Shown: positions 1 through 9,899, numbered from the stretch's first letter. The stretch: DNA of 64,000 nucleotides from JBPYCR01 sp051846915 (GCF_051846915.1 NZ_JBPYCR010000004.1:54227-118226); one strand, 5' to 3'. Notes: generated by a model from the sequence alone, not told the origin. Translations and numbers: made by a program.

Positions 1-425
1 TTTATATGGATGGAGTAACTCCAGCTATAGGCGAATTGACAGACAAAATTGATCAAGAAAGATTAAAAGTAGGTGAAAAATTAGGACTTTCCTTAGAATC
101 AAATATAGAGATGTTAAAAACCTTTTATAAAATTGAAGGTAATAATTCGTATGAGTTAATTATGAATAATTATGCATATGAAGAAATTGATGGCCCGCAA
201 GATATTAATCATAAATTCTTTTTAGAAGATATTCCTATGGGATTAGTTCCTATGGCTTCATTAGGAAAAAAAATAGGGGTTGAAACCCCCATTATGGATG
301 CAGTTATTCAATTAACAAGTTCTCTTTTAGATAAAAACTTTATCAAAGAAGGAAGGACTTTAGAAAACTTGGGGTTAGGAAGCTTATCTATAGAAGAAAT
401 TTTAAACTTTGTTAATAAAGGTTAA
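1..425 (+). CDS. Opine dehydrogenase-like protein, C-terminal part (5' end outside window)
   Basis: The frame is open to the left edge, so only the last 140 or so residues are visible. They resemble the all-helical C-terminal domain of the NAD/octopine-nopaline dehydrogenase family: an N-terminal segment with DGVTPAIGELTDKID, a central FLEDIPMGLVPMASLGKK, and a final helix pair. The FLEDIP.GL.P stretch is typical of that family, whose members reductively join or split an amino acid and a 2-oxo acid. The Rossmann domain would lie upstream. It ends 51 bp before dctP in the same direction, so it probably belongs to the TRAP/aminotransferase group. Family call inferred from the C-terminal domain alone. 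Confidence 0.6.
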   Translation, partial: YMDGVTPAIGELTDKIDQERLKVGEKLGLSLESNIEMLKTFYKIEGNNSYELIMNNYAYEEIDGPQDINHKFFLEDIPMGLVPMASLGKKIGVETPIMDAVIQLTSSLLDKNFIKEGRTLENLGLGSLSIEEILNFVNKG

Positions 426-476
426 CATTATTTGTAAAAGATAATGAATTTAAAATATAAATCTTGGAGGTAGAAA

Positions 477-1514
477 ATGATTAACAAAAATATATTAACC
501 ATAGTGTCTTCTATATTATTAATTATTTTCATTACAGGTTGTACTAATGATCAAAAAAGTAATGGAAATGGAAATGACACTTCAGTAGAGTCTATAGAAT
601 TAAAAATAGGTACAACTGAACCTTTAGAAGATCCAATAACTCAATCGATGGTGGAGTTTACAGAAAAGGTTGAAGAAAGAACAGACGGGCGTATTAAATT
701 CAGTATATTCCCTTCTAGTGAATTAGGAGATTATGAATTAATGTATGAAGAAATGTCAAAAGGAACATTGGATGCTGGATTGCTTGCAATTCCACCAACT
801 TTTGATCCTAGATCTCAAGTACTTATGATGCCATATTTAGTTGAAACTTATGATCAAGTTCCTGAAATGTTTGGAACAGATTCATATTTATATAAATTAA
901 CAGAAAAAATAGTTAATGATCAGAATATCCATCTGTTAGGATTACGGCCTATAGGATTTGGAGCAACAGGGTCAACAAAAGAAGTGAAAAATCCAGCAGA
1001 TTTTGAAAGTGACAAGAATTTACTTATACGTATTCCTGATTCCAAAATCTTTGATTCACTAGGGACTAATATGGGGTTTAATACTACTTCTGTTCCTTGG
1101 GCGGATTTATACACTGCTATACAAACTGGTACAGTTGATGCAGCACTAGGTGGACAACCATCCACATATTATAATAGTTTTCGTGATGTAATAAAATATT
1201 ACTATCAATTTAATTACAATTTTGAAGCAATGCCTTTATTAATCAGTAAAGAAATTTGGGAAGAAATTAGTGAAGAAGATAGAAATATTTTAGAAGAAGA
1301 AGGTTTAGCTTTCACAGATAACAGTATAAAAAACGCTAAAGAAATTGATGAAGAATATAGAGAGAAACTTAGAGATGAAGGTATAGAAGTAGTAGAATTT
1401 ACTGATGAGGAGCTTCATGTTTTTGGAGAATATATAAGAAAAAAAGTATGGCCTCAAATTAAAGATGAGGTTGGAGAAGAAGTTATAGAAAACTTGCTAA
1501 AAGAAATTAATTAA
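477..1514 (+). CDS. dctP: TRAP transporter substrate-binding lipoprotein, DctP family
   Basis: 345 residues, the usual size for a DctP-type solute receptor. A short positively charged start and hydrophobic stretch end in the lipobox ITGC (Cys22), so it is expected to be lipid-anchored outside the membrane. The TRAP motifs are present: a region around residues 80-110 (MYEEMSKGTLDAGLL), an R..D region (IRIPDSKIF) that normally binds the substrate carboxylate, and VPWADLYTAIQTGTVDAALGG near residue 205. A strong RBS (TTGGAGG) precedes the ATG. The partner membrane subunits dctQ and dctM follow after an insertion sequence. Ligand unknown; a carboxylate or amino-acid derivative is likely given the neighbours. 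Confidence 0.9.
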   Translation: MINKNILTIVSSILLIIFITGCTNDQKSNGNGNDTSVESIELKIGTTEPLEDPITQSMVEFTEKVEERTDGRIKFSIFPSSELGDYELMYEEMSKGTLDAGLLAIPPTFDPRSQVLMMPYLVETYDQVPEMFGTDSYLYKLTEKIVNDQNIHLLGLRPIGFGATGSTKEVKNPADFESDKNLLIRIPDSKIFDSLGTNMGFNTTSVPWADLYTAIQTGTVDAALGGQPSTYYNSFRDVIKYYYQFNYNFEAMPLLISKEIWEEISEEDRNILEEEGLAFTDNSIKNAKEIDEEYREKLRDEGIEVVEFTDEELHVFGEYIRKKVWPQIKDEVGEEVIENLLKEIN

Positions 1515-1546
1515 AGATTTAGGGGCTTTTGTATGTTTTAAAATTA

Positions 1547-1581
1547 GCGAGCATGGTGTTATTTTAAAAATCTATGCTCGC
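1547..1581 (+). promoter_or_regulatory. Intercistronic stem-loop after dctP
   Basis: GCGAGCAT at 1547-1554 pairs with ATGCTCGC at 1574-1581 across a 19-nt loop. There is no T-run after it, so it looks more like an mRNA-stabilising hairpin downstream of the abundant binding-protein gene than a full terminator. It lies just before the insertion sequence that separates dctP from dctQ. Confidence 0.5.
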
Positions 1582-1605
1582 ATATATCTAGAATAAAATT
1601 GATAT

Positions 1606-3208
1606 CATTAGTGCTGCATAAAAAAACTTTACATTTGTCAAGTGTTTTTTGAGAGAATATTAGTTTGCCAAAATTTCAAATATTGTTAATTTTATCTTTA
1701 AATCCATAAAAAAACCCCTTATAATTAGGATAGGGAGTTCTGTCCAAATCCAAAATTATAAGGAGAAACCTTATGGACAAGAATACCACAAATTCCACAA
1801 TAAATGAACTATTAAAAGTACTTGATGAACAGAAATTTCTAAAGGTAATTAACGTCTCAAGCGTTGATAACTACATCAAAAAGCTGACTTCCTATAAATT
1901 TTTACAACTATTTATTATCGGGCAGTTGAATGAGATAGAAAGCTTGAGGGCTTTATCCAAACATCTCAAGGATAATGAAAATTTTCAAAAAACGATAGAT
2001 ATGGACATGATTAGTACAGCGCAGCTTTCACGCAAACAGTGCGATCTCTCACCAGCGTTATTTGAAAAAGTTTTTAGGCATCTTGTTTTGAGGTACAAGC
2101 AAAGATGAAAAACAAATCCATGATACGTGATATTGGAAAGTTGCTTGTCATTGATTCATCCACCATATCTATGAGTTTAAGTCAATATCCTTGGGTAACG
2201 TTCCATAAAACAAAAGCTGGTGTACGACTCCATTTGAGAGTCGTCGTAACGAAGGATGTAACCTTTCCGGATAAGGCCGTTATTCTCCCAGCTAAACATG
2301 CCAATCGAACACAAATGAATGAATTGATTGATATTGATTCAGATGCGATTCACTTGTTTTATCGTGGCTATAATGACTACAAACAATTTGATAAACTTTG
2401 CTTTAACGATATCCGGTTTATCACAAGAATAAAGAAAAATACCAAAGTTGAAGTTGTCTCGGAACAGCTCCAAACACAGAACATAATATCTTTCTTGACC
2501 AAGAGGTGTATCTAGGAAATACACAAAATGGAACATCCATTACGTATGATCAAGACGAAAGACAGCGAAGGCAATGTAGTCATTATTATTACCAACTGCT
2601 TTGATTTATCTGCCAAAGACATCGGAGATTTGTATCGTTATCGTTGGCGTATAATCCAAATGTTTGGATAAGGACAATAGAAACCTTTTATAAATGGATG
2701 AAGCAGCACCTAAAACTAAAAACATTTTATGGAAAAAGCAAAAACGCAGTGTATACACAAATTTGGATCGCACTAATTACATACTGCTTACAAGTGTTAC
2801 TGCAGTTGAAGTTCAATCATTAAGGGCCATTATTAGAGTTGAAGCGAATACTTCAAAACCTTTTATTTGAACCTTTGAACGAATTTATACGGTCATTATT
2901 TAGAAAGCCGACACCGAACGTCAAATGGCCGTATTACATGCAACTGGGAGGACGAATTTCAACTCATTGTAAGCCAATTTAACGAAGGCGAGGTGGCACA
3001 TCTTAACGACTTAACGTACGACCCAATATTTTTTTAATCAACAAATGGAAATAATTATTAATTGTGAATAAGAACTTTTACCGTTCATGTTCCCACTGTC
3101 TTTTTTTTACAATAGGTATAAATTAGTATTCGGAATATTCAATATACCTATTTTATGGTAAATATAATCAATTTGACAAAACGAAATAATTTTTATGCAA
3201 CACTAATG
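1606..3208 (+). mobile_element. Decayed IS4-like insertion sequence with 9-bp target duplication
   Basis: Left end begins CATTAGTGCTGCATAAAAA at 1606; the right end ends TTTTTATGCAACACTAATG at 3208, giving an imperfect terminal inverted repeat of about 19 bp. The direct repeat AATTGATAT occurs immediately outside on both sides (1597-1605 and 3209-3217). About 1.6 kb long. The transposase inside is broken by several frameshifts and stops, so the element is dead by itself. A 9-bp duplication fits the IS4 family. It split the TRAP operon between dctP and dctQ. Confidence 0.85.
1773..2982 (+). pseudogene. Broken IS4-family transposase
   Basis: Four pieces in shifting frames add up to an about 400-residue DDE transposase. 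The first (1773-2108) is the N-terminal helical domain, the second (2105-2515) carries the first catalytic Asp (LLVIDSSTISM) and the second Asp region (GYNDYKQFD). After a stop the third (from about 2528) reads to the YRYRWRI signature and stops at 2670. The fourth frame continues with IETFYKWMKQHLKLKTFYG, containing the catalytic Glu, and an internal stop at about 2822 before the end at 2982. The catalytic triad is therefore recognisable but no product can be made. Confidence 0.85.
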
Positions 3209-3392
3209 AATTGATATATATTAAATAATATAGTTAAATAACTTCACCTGAGAGTTTGTCCCCCTCTTTATCTTTTAACAAGATCTTTAGGTTTACAATC
3301 ATGTAATATAAGCAACTGAAAAGCAAATTAATATAATTAAAGTAGGAAATTAAGAAAGTTCGATGATACTATTCGATAGAAGGTGAAAGCTG

Positions 3393-3887
3393 TTGAATGT
3401 TTATAAAAAAATATGGAATACACATTTATTCATTGAAAAGATAATTTTAATCACCTCTAGTATATTTATTGTCGCTGGGTTAGGAGCAACGATAGTATTA
3501 CGTTATTTCCTAGGTATAAATTTGTTTGGTTTAATGGAAATCATAGGTGTTATTTCTCCGTGGCTATATTTTATAGGTGCTTCTTACGCAGCTAATACAA
3601 AAACACATGTTAAAACTGATATTATAGGAATATATGTGAAGAACAAAAAAATTCAAGCATGGATACAATCAATCATAATTCTTATTACTATTGTTTTGAG
3701 TGCTATTATGACCTTTTGGGGGATGCAATTAGTAATATGGAGTTATACATCTAATGTTTTTACATCTGTTTGGCATATTTCCAAATCTATACCGTATGGT
3801 GCAATGGCTATTGGTTTTTTATTAATGACTATATATTATTTTAGAGACTTCCTTGCGCATATTGCGCATATGAAAAAGTCTTTATAA
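3393..3887 (+). CDS. dctQ: TRAP transporter small permease, DctQ family
   Basis: 164 residues with four hydrophobic helices (about residues 15-37, 48-66, 87-107 and 127-149), the classic DctQ layout. The start is TTG at 3393, chosen because GAAGGTGAAA lies seven bases upstream and no in-frame ATG fits. It partners DctM, which follows after 29 bp, and the DctP receptor left of the insertion sequence. The small subunit bridges receptor and large permease. Because an IS lies upstream, its transcription from the dctP promoter is now uncertain. Confidence 0.88.
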   Translation: MNVYKKIWNTHLFIEKIILITSSIFIVAGLGATIVLRYFLGINLFGLMEIIGVISPWLYFIGASYAANTKTHVKTDIIGIYVKNKKIQAWIQSIIILITIVLSAIMTFWGMQLVIWSYTSNVFTSVWHISKSIPYGAMAIGFLLMTIYYFRDFLAHIAHMKKSL

Positions 3888-3916
3888 TTACTTTAGAAAG
3901 TAGTGATTCCAAACTT

Positions 3917-5209
3917 ATGATAATATCAATAGCAATTTTAATCTTGTTACTGATTTTCGGTGCTCCAGTACCTTTTGCTTTTTTTGGTGCTTCTATATAT
4001 ATGGTATTCACTTTAGGTTATGATCCAAGTTTTCTTATGCCATATGGATTTGGAAACATGAATACAACAGTTTTATTAGCAATACCTTTATTTATTATTG
4101 CAGGAGGAATGATTGATACTGGTGGTATGGGGGATCGTATAACCAATTTAGCAAATGCTCTCGTTGGCAAAATAAAAGGAGGTCTTAGCTTAGTTACAAT
4201 TGTGTCCTGTGCTTTATTTGGTGCTATCTCAGGTAGCGGAGCTGCAACAATGACTACTATAGGTACAATTATGCTCCCTAGGATGGAAAAAGCAGGTTAT
4301 CCCAAAGGTTTTTCAGCATCTTTATTAGCGAGTTCTTCTGTATTGGGTATGTTAATACCGCCAAGTGGCCTAATGATTATATTTGCATGGATTAGTAATC
4401 AATCTGTTTTGGCCGCTTTCCTCTCAACTATTATTCCTGGGCTTATTTTAATTATACTTTTAAGTATTACTAGCCTTTTTTACTTAAGAAAAGAAGATGA
4501 TATAAAAGTTAACAAGGCCATAAGTTTAAAAGAACAAACTAAAAAGGTAAATAAAAGTTTTATCCGAGCGTTACCAGGGGTTATTTTAGGGGTTATTATT
4601 TTAGGTGGCATTTATGGTGGTATTATAACCGTAACAGAAGCTGCTGCGGCTTCTGTTATTTATTCACTTTTTATAGGATTATGGGTATATAAGGGATTGA
4701 ATAAAAGGAATATTTTGAACGTTTTTATTAAAGCTGCTAATATGACTGGTGTGATTATGTTAATGCTTTTTGGATCCTCAATATTAACACGTATGTTTAT
4801 TGAAGAAAAGCTACCTGATAAATTAATTAATCTTTTATTTATAATATCAGAAGAAAAAATAATTGTATTATTAATGATTAATTTAATCTTAATAATTGTA
4901 GGCATGTTAATGGATGACTCTAGCGGTGTTCTCTTATCTACTCCTATATTATTACCTGTAGCTATAAGTATAGGGGTAGACCCAATTCATTTTGCTGCAA
5001 TTCTAGCAGTTAATTTAGGTCTAGGGGTAGTTACTCCCCCAGCAGCACCACTTTTATATCTAGCTGGTCAAATTGGAAACGCTAGATTCGACACAATGGT
5101 AACACCAACTCTAGTGATGATATTATTTGCTTGGTTACCAACATTATTGATTGTAACATATTTACCAGAACTGTCACTATTTTTACCAAGATTGATTTTA
5201 GGATACTAA
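3917..5209 (+). CDS. dctM: TRAP transporter large permease, DctM family
   Basis: 430 residues, almost entirely hydrophobic, about 12 membrane segments, as expected for the ion-coupled translocating subunit of a TRAP transporter. Family signatures seen include FGAISGSGAATMTTIG near residue 100, VLGMLIPPSGLMIIF near 145 and NLGLGVVTPPAAPLLYLA near 375, the SGS and TPP motifs that form the sodium and substrate sites. The ribosome site before the ATG is weak, which suggests coupling to dctQ. It is followed 31 bp on by an aminotransferase. Confidence 0.92.
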   Translation: MIISIAILILLLIFGAPVPFAFFGASIYMVFTLGYDPSFLMPYGFGNMNTTVLLAIPLFIIAGGMIDTGGMGDRITNLANALVGKIKGGLSLVTIVSCALFGAISGSGAATMTTIGTIMLPRMEKAGYPKGFSASLLASSSVLGMLIPPSGLMIIFAWISNQSVLAAFLSTIIPGLILIILLSITSLFYLRKEDDIKVNKAISLKEQTKKVNKSFIRALPGVILGVIILGGIYGGIITVTEAAAASVIYSLFIGLWVYKGLNKRNILNVFIKAANMTGVIMLMLFGSSILTRMFIEEKLPDKLINLLFIISEEKIIVLLMINLILIIVGMLMDDSSGVLLSTPILLPVAISIGVDPIHFAAILAVNLGLGVVTPPAAPLLYLAGQIGNARFDTMVTPTLVMILFAWLPTLLIVTYLPELSLFLPRLILGY

Positions 5210-5240
5210 AGTATAAATAATTGAAAGGAGAAAGATAATA

Positions 5241-6539
5241 ATGAAATACTCTAATAGTAAAAAATTATATGAGAGTGCTAATAAATATACTCCAGGCGGT
5301 GTCCATACCGCAATGAGAGATGTGAATCCTCGATTGGTATTTTTAGAAGCAAAAAATGCATATATTTATGATGCAGATAAAAATAAATATATTGATTATC
5401 AAATGGCATTCGGACCAACAATTTTAGGACATAATTATAATTATGTTAATGAAAGAGTAATTGAAACAATAAACAGAACAGACTTATATGGGATAGGTAC
5501 AACTGATTTAGAAATAGAATTATCAGAAAAAATATGTAAACATATTCCTTCATCAGAGAAAGTATTATTTTGTAATGCAGGATCCGAAGCAACATATCAT
5601 TCAATCAGATTAGCCCGTGCAATAACAGAAAAAAGCAAAATAATCAAATTTCAAGGATCATATCATGGATGGCATGATTATGTTGCGAAAAATATGCAAA
5701 GTAGTTGGGAAAAAATAGGTGAGGACGACCCCGGATCAGCCGGAATGTTAAAGGAGTCTGTTGATAATACACTCATTTGTCAATATAACAACTTGGAAGA
5801 TGTAAAGAAGACCTTTCAAGAAAACTATAATGAAATTGCAGCAATTATTGTAGAGCCAATTGCTCATAGTTCTGGTTGTATTATGCCACAATCAAACTTT
5901 CTAGAAGGATTAAGACAAATATGCACCGATAATAAATCATTACTAATTTTTGATGAAATTGTCACGGGTTTTCGACATGATCTAGGTGGATATCAAAAGA
6001 TAGCAAATGTAATCCCTGATTTAACAACGATAGGAAAAGCAATGGCAAATGGTTATCCAATAGCTGCTATTGCAGGAAAAGAAAAATATATGAACAGATT
6101 TAACACTAAACCTGGTGGGGATGTATGGTTTGCCGGAACTTTTAATGGACATGCAGTTGGTACTGCTGCTTCTATAGCAACAATTGAAGTTATGGAGAAG
6201 GAGCCTGTTCATGAACACATTTTTGATTTAGGAAATAGAATGAGAAAAGGATTAGAAGAAATACATAATATTCTAGGTATTTCATCATTTGTAGCTGGAT
6301 ATGGTTCAATATTTTCTAATTATTTTATGGATTTTGAGCCTAAAAGCTATTCAGATCTTCAATATCATAACAAGGATGTTTATATTAAATATAGAGAGGA
6401 ATTATTAAAAAAAGGTATATTCAAGCTACCACAGAATATGGTGCGTGACCATATTTGTTACAGCCACACAAAGAAAGATATCGATAGAACGTTAGAACTA
6501 ACTGAATATGCTTTGAAAAAAGTGCTGACAGATAATTAA
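5241..6539 (+). CDS. Class III PLP-dependent aminotransferase, glutamate-1-semialdehyde aminomutase-like
   Basis: 432 residues with a strong RBS (GAAAGGAGAAAG). The N-terminal YTPGGVHTAMRDVNPR resembles the opening of HemL-type enzymes. The fold-I landmarks are present: FCNAGSEATYHSIRLARA for cofactor phosphate binding, the SYHGWHD motif, LLIFDEIVTGFR with the Asp that contacts the PLP ring nitrogen, and IGKAMANGYPIAAIAG with the Schiff-base Lys at about position 267. HemL itself is normally in a heme operon; placement beside a TRAP importer and an opine-dehydrogenase-like gene suggests a catabolic transaminase for the imported compound. Confidence 0.85.
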   Translation: MKYSNSKKLYESANKYTPGGVHTAMRDVNPRLVFLEAKNAYIYDADKNKYIDYQMAFGPTILGHNYNYVNERVIETINRTDLYGIGTTDLEIELSEKICKHIPSSEKVLFCNAGSEATYHSIRLARAITEKSKIIKFQGSYHGWHDYVAKNMQSSWEKIGEDDPGSAGMLKESVDNTLICQYNNLEDVKKTFQENYNEIAAIIVEPIAHSSGCIMPQSNFLEGLRQICTDNKSLLIFDEIVTGFRHDLGGYQKIANVIPDLTTIGKAMANGYPIAAIAGKEKYMNRFNTKPGGDVWFAGTFNGHAVGTAASIATIEVMEKEPVHEHIFDLGNRMRKGLEEIHNILGISSFVAGYGSIFSNYFMDFEPKSYSDLQYHNKDVYIKYREELLKKGIFKLPQNMVRDHICYSHTKKDIDRTLELTEYALKKVLTDN

Positions 6540-6613
6540 AGTTCTACTAATATAATAGGTTACAAGTATTCAATTAAATGTATAGAATTTTAAAAAAAGT
6601 CTTAAATAATCTG

Positions 6614-6644
6614 AAAGGATAGTGCCCCCTTCTATCCTTTTTTC
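6614..6644 (+). terminator. Rho-independent terminator after the aminotransferase
   Basis: AAAGGATAG at 6614-6622 pairs with CTATCCTTT at 6632-6640 around a 9-nt loop and runs into a T-stretch. It closes the TRAP/aminotransferase unit. Confidence 0.85.
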
Positions 6645-6786
6645 TTTATCTATAGATTTAATCGTTTTCCTGATACCATGACAGAAAACATTAAAATTAC
6701 CCAAGAATCCTATTATATCAGGTATAATTGAGGTAATACTACCTAACCTGAAAGGTGATTCGATGATAAAGTTCAAAATTTGAGTA

Positions 6787-6870
6787 TTGCGGACAGATTG
6801 AGCCAGCTGTGCGGAGTTTTGAGCCACCATTTGCGGAGAATGGAGCCAGTGAATGCGGGAGAGAGAGCCA
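6787..6870 (+). repeat. IS21 left-end binding-site array
   Basis: Four directly repeated modules of about 19 bp (starting near 6787, 6808, 6830 and 6851), each TGCGG(A/G) then six bases then GAGCCA. They mirror the four inverted copies at 12960-13044. Known IS21 elements carry such multiple end repeats for transposase binding. Confidence 0.8.
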
Positions 6871-6935
6871 CTTGGTTTTTAAAGGACAAAATAATAACGA
6901 GCCATCGGAATGGCACATTCCGATGGCTCGTTATT

Positions 6936-7136
6936 TCATTTAAAACTTTTATCTTCTAACTGCTCTTTTATAATGTCGAGAGCCCAACGGACGAGTTCAT
7001 CAAAGTCTAAATCCTCTTCTTCCGTGTATATACATGGTGGTAATAGTTTCTCTACTACCTCCATCATTACTTCATCAGGTAAATAATTATGGAAAAAGTA
7101 CCTCGCTATGCGACTTTCAACTTCTTCAGGGATCAT
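6936..7136 (-). CDS. Small acidic protein overlapping istB end (IS21 accessory gene?)
   Basis: 66 residues, strongly acidic and predicted helical (LPDEVMMEVVEKLLPP, DLDFDELVRWALDIIKEQLED). Its ATG overlaps the istB stop codon (ATGA), so it would be translationally coupled to istB. It lies inside the IS end repeats, so it moves with the element. IS21 elements normally have only istA and istB; no family was recognised for this third frame. The tight coupling argues that it is real. Confidence 0.55.
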   Translation of the reverse strand: MIPEEVESRIARYFFHNYLPDEVMMEVVEKLLPPCIYTEEEDLDFDELVRWALDIIKEQLEDKSFK

Positions 7137-7888
7137 TTCATTACCGCCAATCCATGACGTTCTCTCATTGAAACTTCTCCATCCACTAGGATCTTATGGG
7201 AATCATGAACAATACGATCAAGAATCGCATCAGCTACTTGTGCCTGTCCAAGCTTTGAGTGCCAACCTTCTGGCGAAAATTGCGAACAGAAAATAGTGGA
7301 TGCTCGCTTTAATCTTGCCTCAACAATTTCCAACACATGAAGTACATGCTCCTCTGAAAGCTCGGTTAATAACCATTCATCAAGTATCAATAAATCAATC
7401 TTCTTGTATTTTTGAAGAATCTTACGAAAACTACCATCGGCCTCATACTTTGCTACAGCTAATTCATCAAGTAATTCTGGTAATCTGATATACTTTACTT
7501 TATAAAATTGCCGACACGCATGAACCCCAAAGGCGTTCGATATCCATGTTTTTCCGTTTCCTGATGCCCCCATTAAAATAATATTATGGTGATTTTGAAT
7601 GTAGTTTCCTGTTGCCAACTCCAGAATTAATTTCTTATCTAGATTACGATCAGGATGATATTCTATATCTTCTATAGCTGCTGTTGGCTCATTAAATGTT
7701 GCTTGTTTAATTAGTCGTTCGAGTTTATTAGATTTACGACGATCATATTCATAATCTACCAAAAGGTTGAACCGATCATCAAAATCCATGCCTTGATATT
7801 CATTATTCTGTCCTTGTTGCTGATATAATTCTGCCATTGCACCCATTTTCATTTCAGTTAACTTACGTAACGTTTCTTGGTTCATCAT
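7133..7888 (-). CDS. istB: IS21 transposition helper ATPase IstB
   Basis: 251 residues, standard IstB length. A DnaC-like AAA+ core shows Walker A GASGNGKTW at about residue 106, Walker B LLILDEWLL near 170 and a sensor region STIFCSQFSPEGWH near 200. IstB forms an ATP-dependent oligomer on target DNA and stimulates the IstA transposase. Its start overlaps the istA stop (7885-7888), the usual coupling. It appears intact, but its partner istA is disrupted. Confidence 0.93.
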   Translation of the reverse strand: MMNQETLRKLTEMKMGAMAELYQQQGQNNEYQGMDFDDRFNLLVDYEYDRRKSNKLERLIKQATFNEPTAAIEDIEYHPDRNLDKKLILELATGNYIQNHHNIILMGASGNGKTWISNAFGVHACRQFYKVKYIRLPELLDELAVAKYEADGSFRKILQKYKKIDLLILDEWLLTELSEEHVLHVLEIVEARLKRASTIFCSQFSPEGWHSKLGQAQVADAILDRIVHDSHKILVDGEVSMRERHGLAVMK

Positions 7889-8799
7889 TTTTTATTCCCT
7901 CCAAAGTATTTAGCTCCACGTACAAACCCATGGTCATCGATGTTAGTTTGATCGCTATTTTTTTCTGCTTTTTGTTTTCGCTTCTTACTTCTTTCCAACA
8001 CACCCTTTAATACAGAAACTGTAGGGTTTGTTGAAATTTCTAGTAATATTTGTGTTGATTTTTCCAGTTCATCCTTTGAGTATTTTGTTGTTAGATTTCT
8101 TAATGTACTAAGGATATTTAATGCTTTCTTTTCAACATTCATTTCTAGGATATGAGAAACAAATTGCGCCATAGAAGTTCCAATCGTCTCTGCCCATTTC
8201 CGATTGTTTTCAGGATTGTGTTCTAGATATAATCGATGATTATCAGGCATATGGTCAATGTTTGTAGAATATTGACCTATCTCACCATTTAGTCTTTTAT
8301 GGGATGCAATTCGAGCTTCTTTAAAGTAAACTTCAATTAGATCCGTGGTTAGTCGAACATCGACATATTCACGGACGTAATCATATGGAACGGAATAATA
8401 CATTCGTTCAACTTGGATGTGGTAGTTCAGTTGAACCTTTGCTGATTTCCATTCCGTAAGTTTGTAACGTGTTTGAGGAAGCTGTTGAAGGTAGGATTTC
8501 TCTTCTTCCTCAAACACCTTTTTACGAGAACCAGGTCGTTTCTGGAAATCAATTGTATTGATTTCTTCTAGCTTTTCAAAGATTTTCTGATTCAAATCTT
8601 CGATATGAAAACAATGATAGTTTCTTAGTGAAGCGATAATCTGTCGAGAGATATATCCAACGGTTCCTTCGACACTTGATTTATCCTTTGGCTTTCTGAC
8701 ACGACTCGGAACAATCTCAGTACGATAATAGTCTGCTAGTTCACGATAAGCCTCATTAAGAATAGGCTCACCCCGAAGGGCTTTCGTAACTCCCGTTTT
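7885..8799 (-). pseudogene. istA: istA, 3' part (transposase C-terminal portion)
   Basis: About 305 residues beginning KTGVTKALRGEP and ending at the istB overlap. It contains the third catalytic residue in KDKSSVEGTVGYIS and the C-terminal DNA-binding and beta-barrel region. The first two catalytic Asp residues lie in the other fragment (12252-12878). The open frame can be read a little further right into the inserted cassette (to 8859), but those residues are not istA. Exact removal of 8806-12257 would restore a continuous frame (GAT AAT TTG AAA ACG). Confidence 0.9.
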
Positions 8800-8888
8800 C
8801 AAATTTAATGAAAAGGAATAATTAATGTAAAGTTGGCAGTCAAAAATGAATAGAATCAAAATTTATTCCCAACCCCAACTTTACATTA
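8800..8888 (+). repeat. RIT left terminal region with recombinase-site-like repeats
   Basis: Holds the 34-bp terminal repeat (8800-8833) and a second inverted pair: TAATGTAAAGTTGG at 8823-8836 and its exact complement CCAACTTTACATTA at 8875-8888. The TTAATGTAAAGT core recurs at the other end. Such paired inverted cores are typical of tyrosine-recombinase crossover sites (inference). Confidence 0.75.
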
Positions 8889-8892
8889 TATT

Positions 8893-9899
8893 TTAGAAAA
8901 GCGTCTCAAGAAAGGACATTAGATCTGCTTTTTCTTCAGCAGAATAATAATCTGCACTATCTGGCGCTGTTTTTAGTGAGGCTTTTTCAATGGCTTCCCG
9001 CATGACCTCTGGGTTAGACGTCAGATAAACCTGAGTTGTTGTCACGGATGCATGTCCGAGGAAATCTCGGATATTATAAATACTCACACCATTATTCACA
9101 AGATGAGTTGCCTTACTATGTCTCAGAAGATGCGGTGACAGATTTTCTTGGATAGGTTTAGCATTCATCTCTTTGGCAAGCTTCTGATACTTGTTTAGGA
9201 TATGGGAGATACCTGCACACGTTAAGCGCTCTCCCCTGCTGTTGCAGAACAATGGTTTTTTGGGCTGTCGCTCATATATTCTTATATATTTCTCAAGAAT
9301 TTTGCCTGTCTCCTGCATAATAGGTATTTCACGATATTTGTCGCCCTTACCTTTTATAAAAAGTTTATATATACCACCCAGGGTAATATCTGATGTATTC
9401 AGGGTAATGAGTTCCTGAACCCTGCATCCCGAATCATAAAGCAGTGCACGGCCATGTGTCTAATCCCTGATCGTGTGTTACTATCCGGCATGCTAAGGAG
9501 CTGTTTTGTTTCTGCTTCCGTCAAATAGGCAGGAGGTCTCTTTTCTGTTTTTTTGAATGGGATATGGATAATCTGACTGCAATGGTCTGCCCATTCAGGA
9601 GTCGTTGTTAATACATATCCCCAAAATGATTTTAAATGTGCTAGACGTACATTCCGTGTGGATATTGCATTTTTCCTTCTGCTTTCCAGCCAATGAATGA
9701 ATTCCTCAACACATGTTTTGTCGACACTTTCTATGGAAGCCTTCGAGACTGACAATTTGTTTTCCTCGAGGAAAATGAACAGAAGTTTAAAGGTGTCCCT
9801 ATAGGAAGCAATCGTATTTCTGCCATATCCTCTTTGAGCTATCAGATAGGATAAAAAATAGCTTTGTATATAGTGGGATAATGATTTAGTTCTCATCAC
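8893..9899 (-). pseudogene. Third RIT tyrosine recombinase, frameshifted
   Basis: Two frames make one about 335-residue integrase-like protein. The 5' frame (9899 to 9399) has the N-terminal SAM-like domain and the start of the catalytic domain. Near 9450-9470 the frame shifts: the other frame reads LLYDSGCRVQELITLNTSD, containing the first catalytic Arg, and continues to HLLRHSKATH (HxxR), FLGHASVTTTQVYL (His and nucleophile Tyr). A one-base insertion would explain it. The gene overlaps the second recombinase by 14 bp. Either a dead copy or a sequencing error in a C-rich stretch. Confidence 0.8.

Noticed and set aside
6570..6830. Minus-strand frame across the terminator and IS21 left end
   Set aside because: It spans a terminator and the IS boundary, with no ribosome site or family match.
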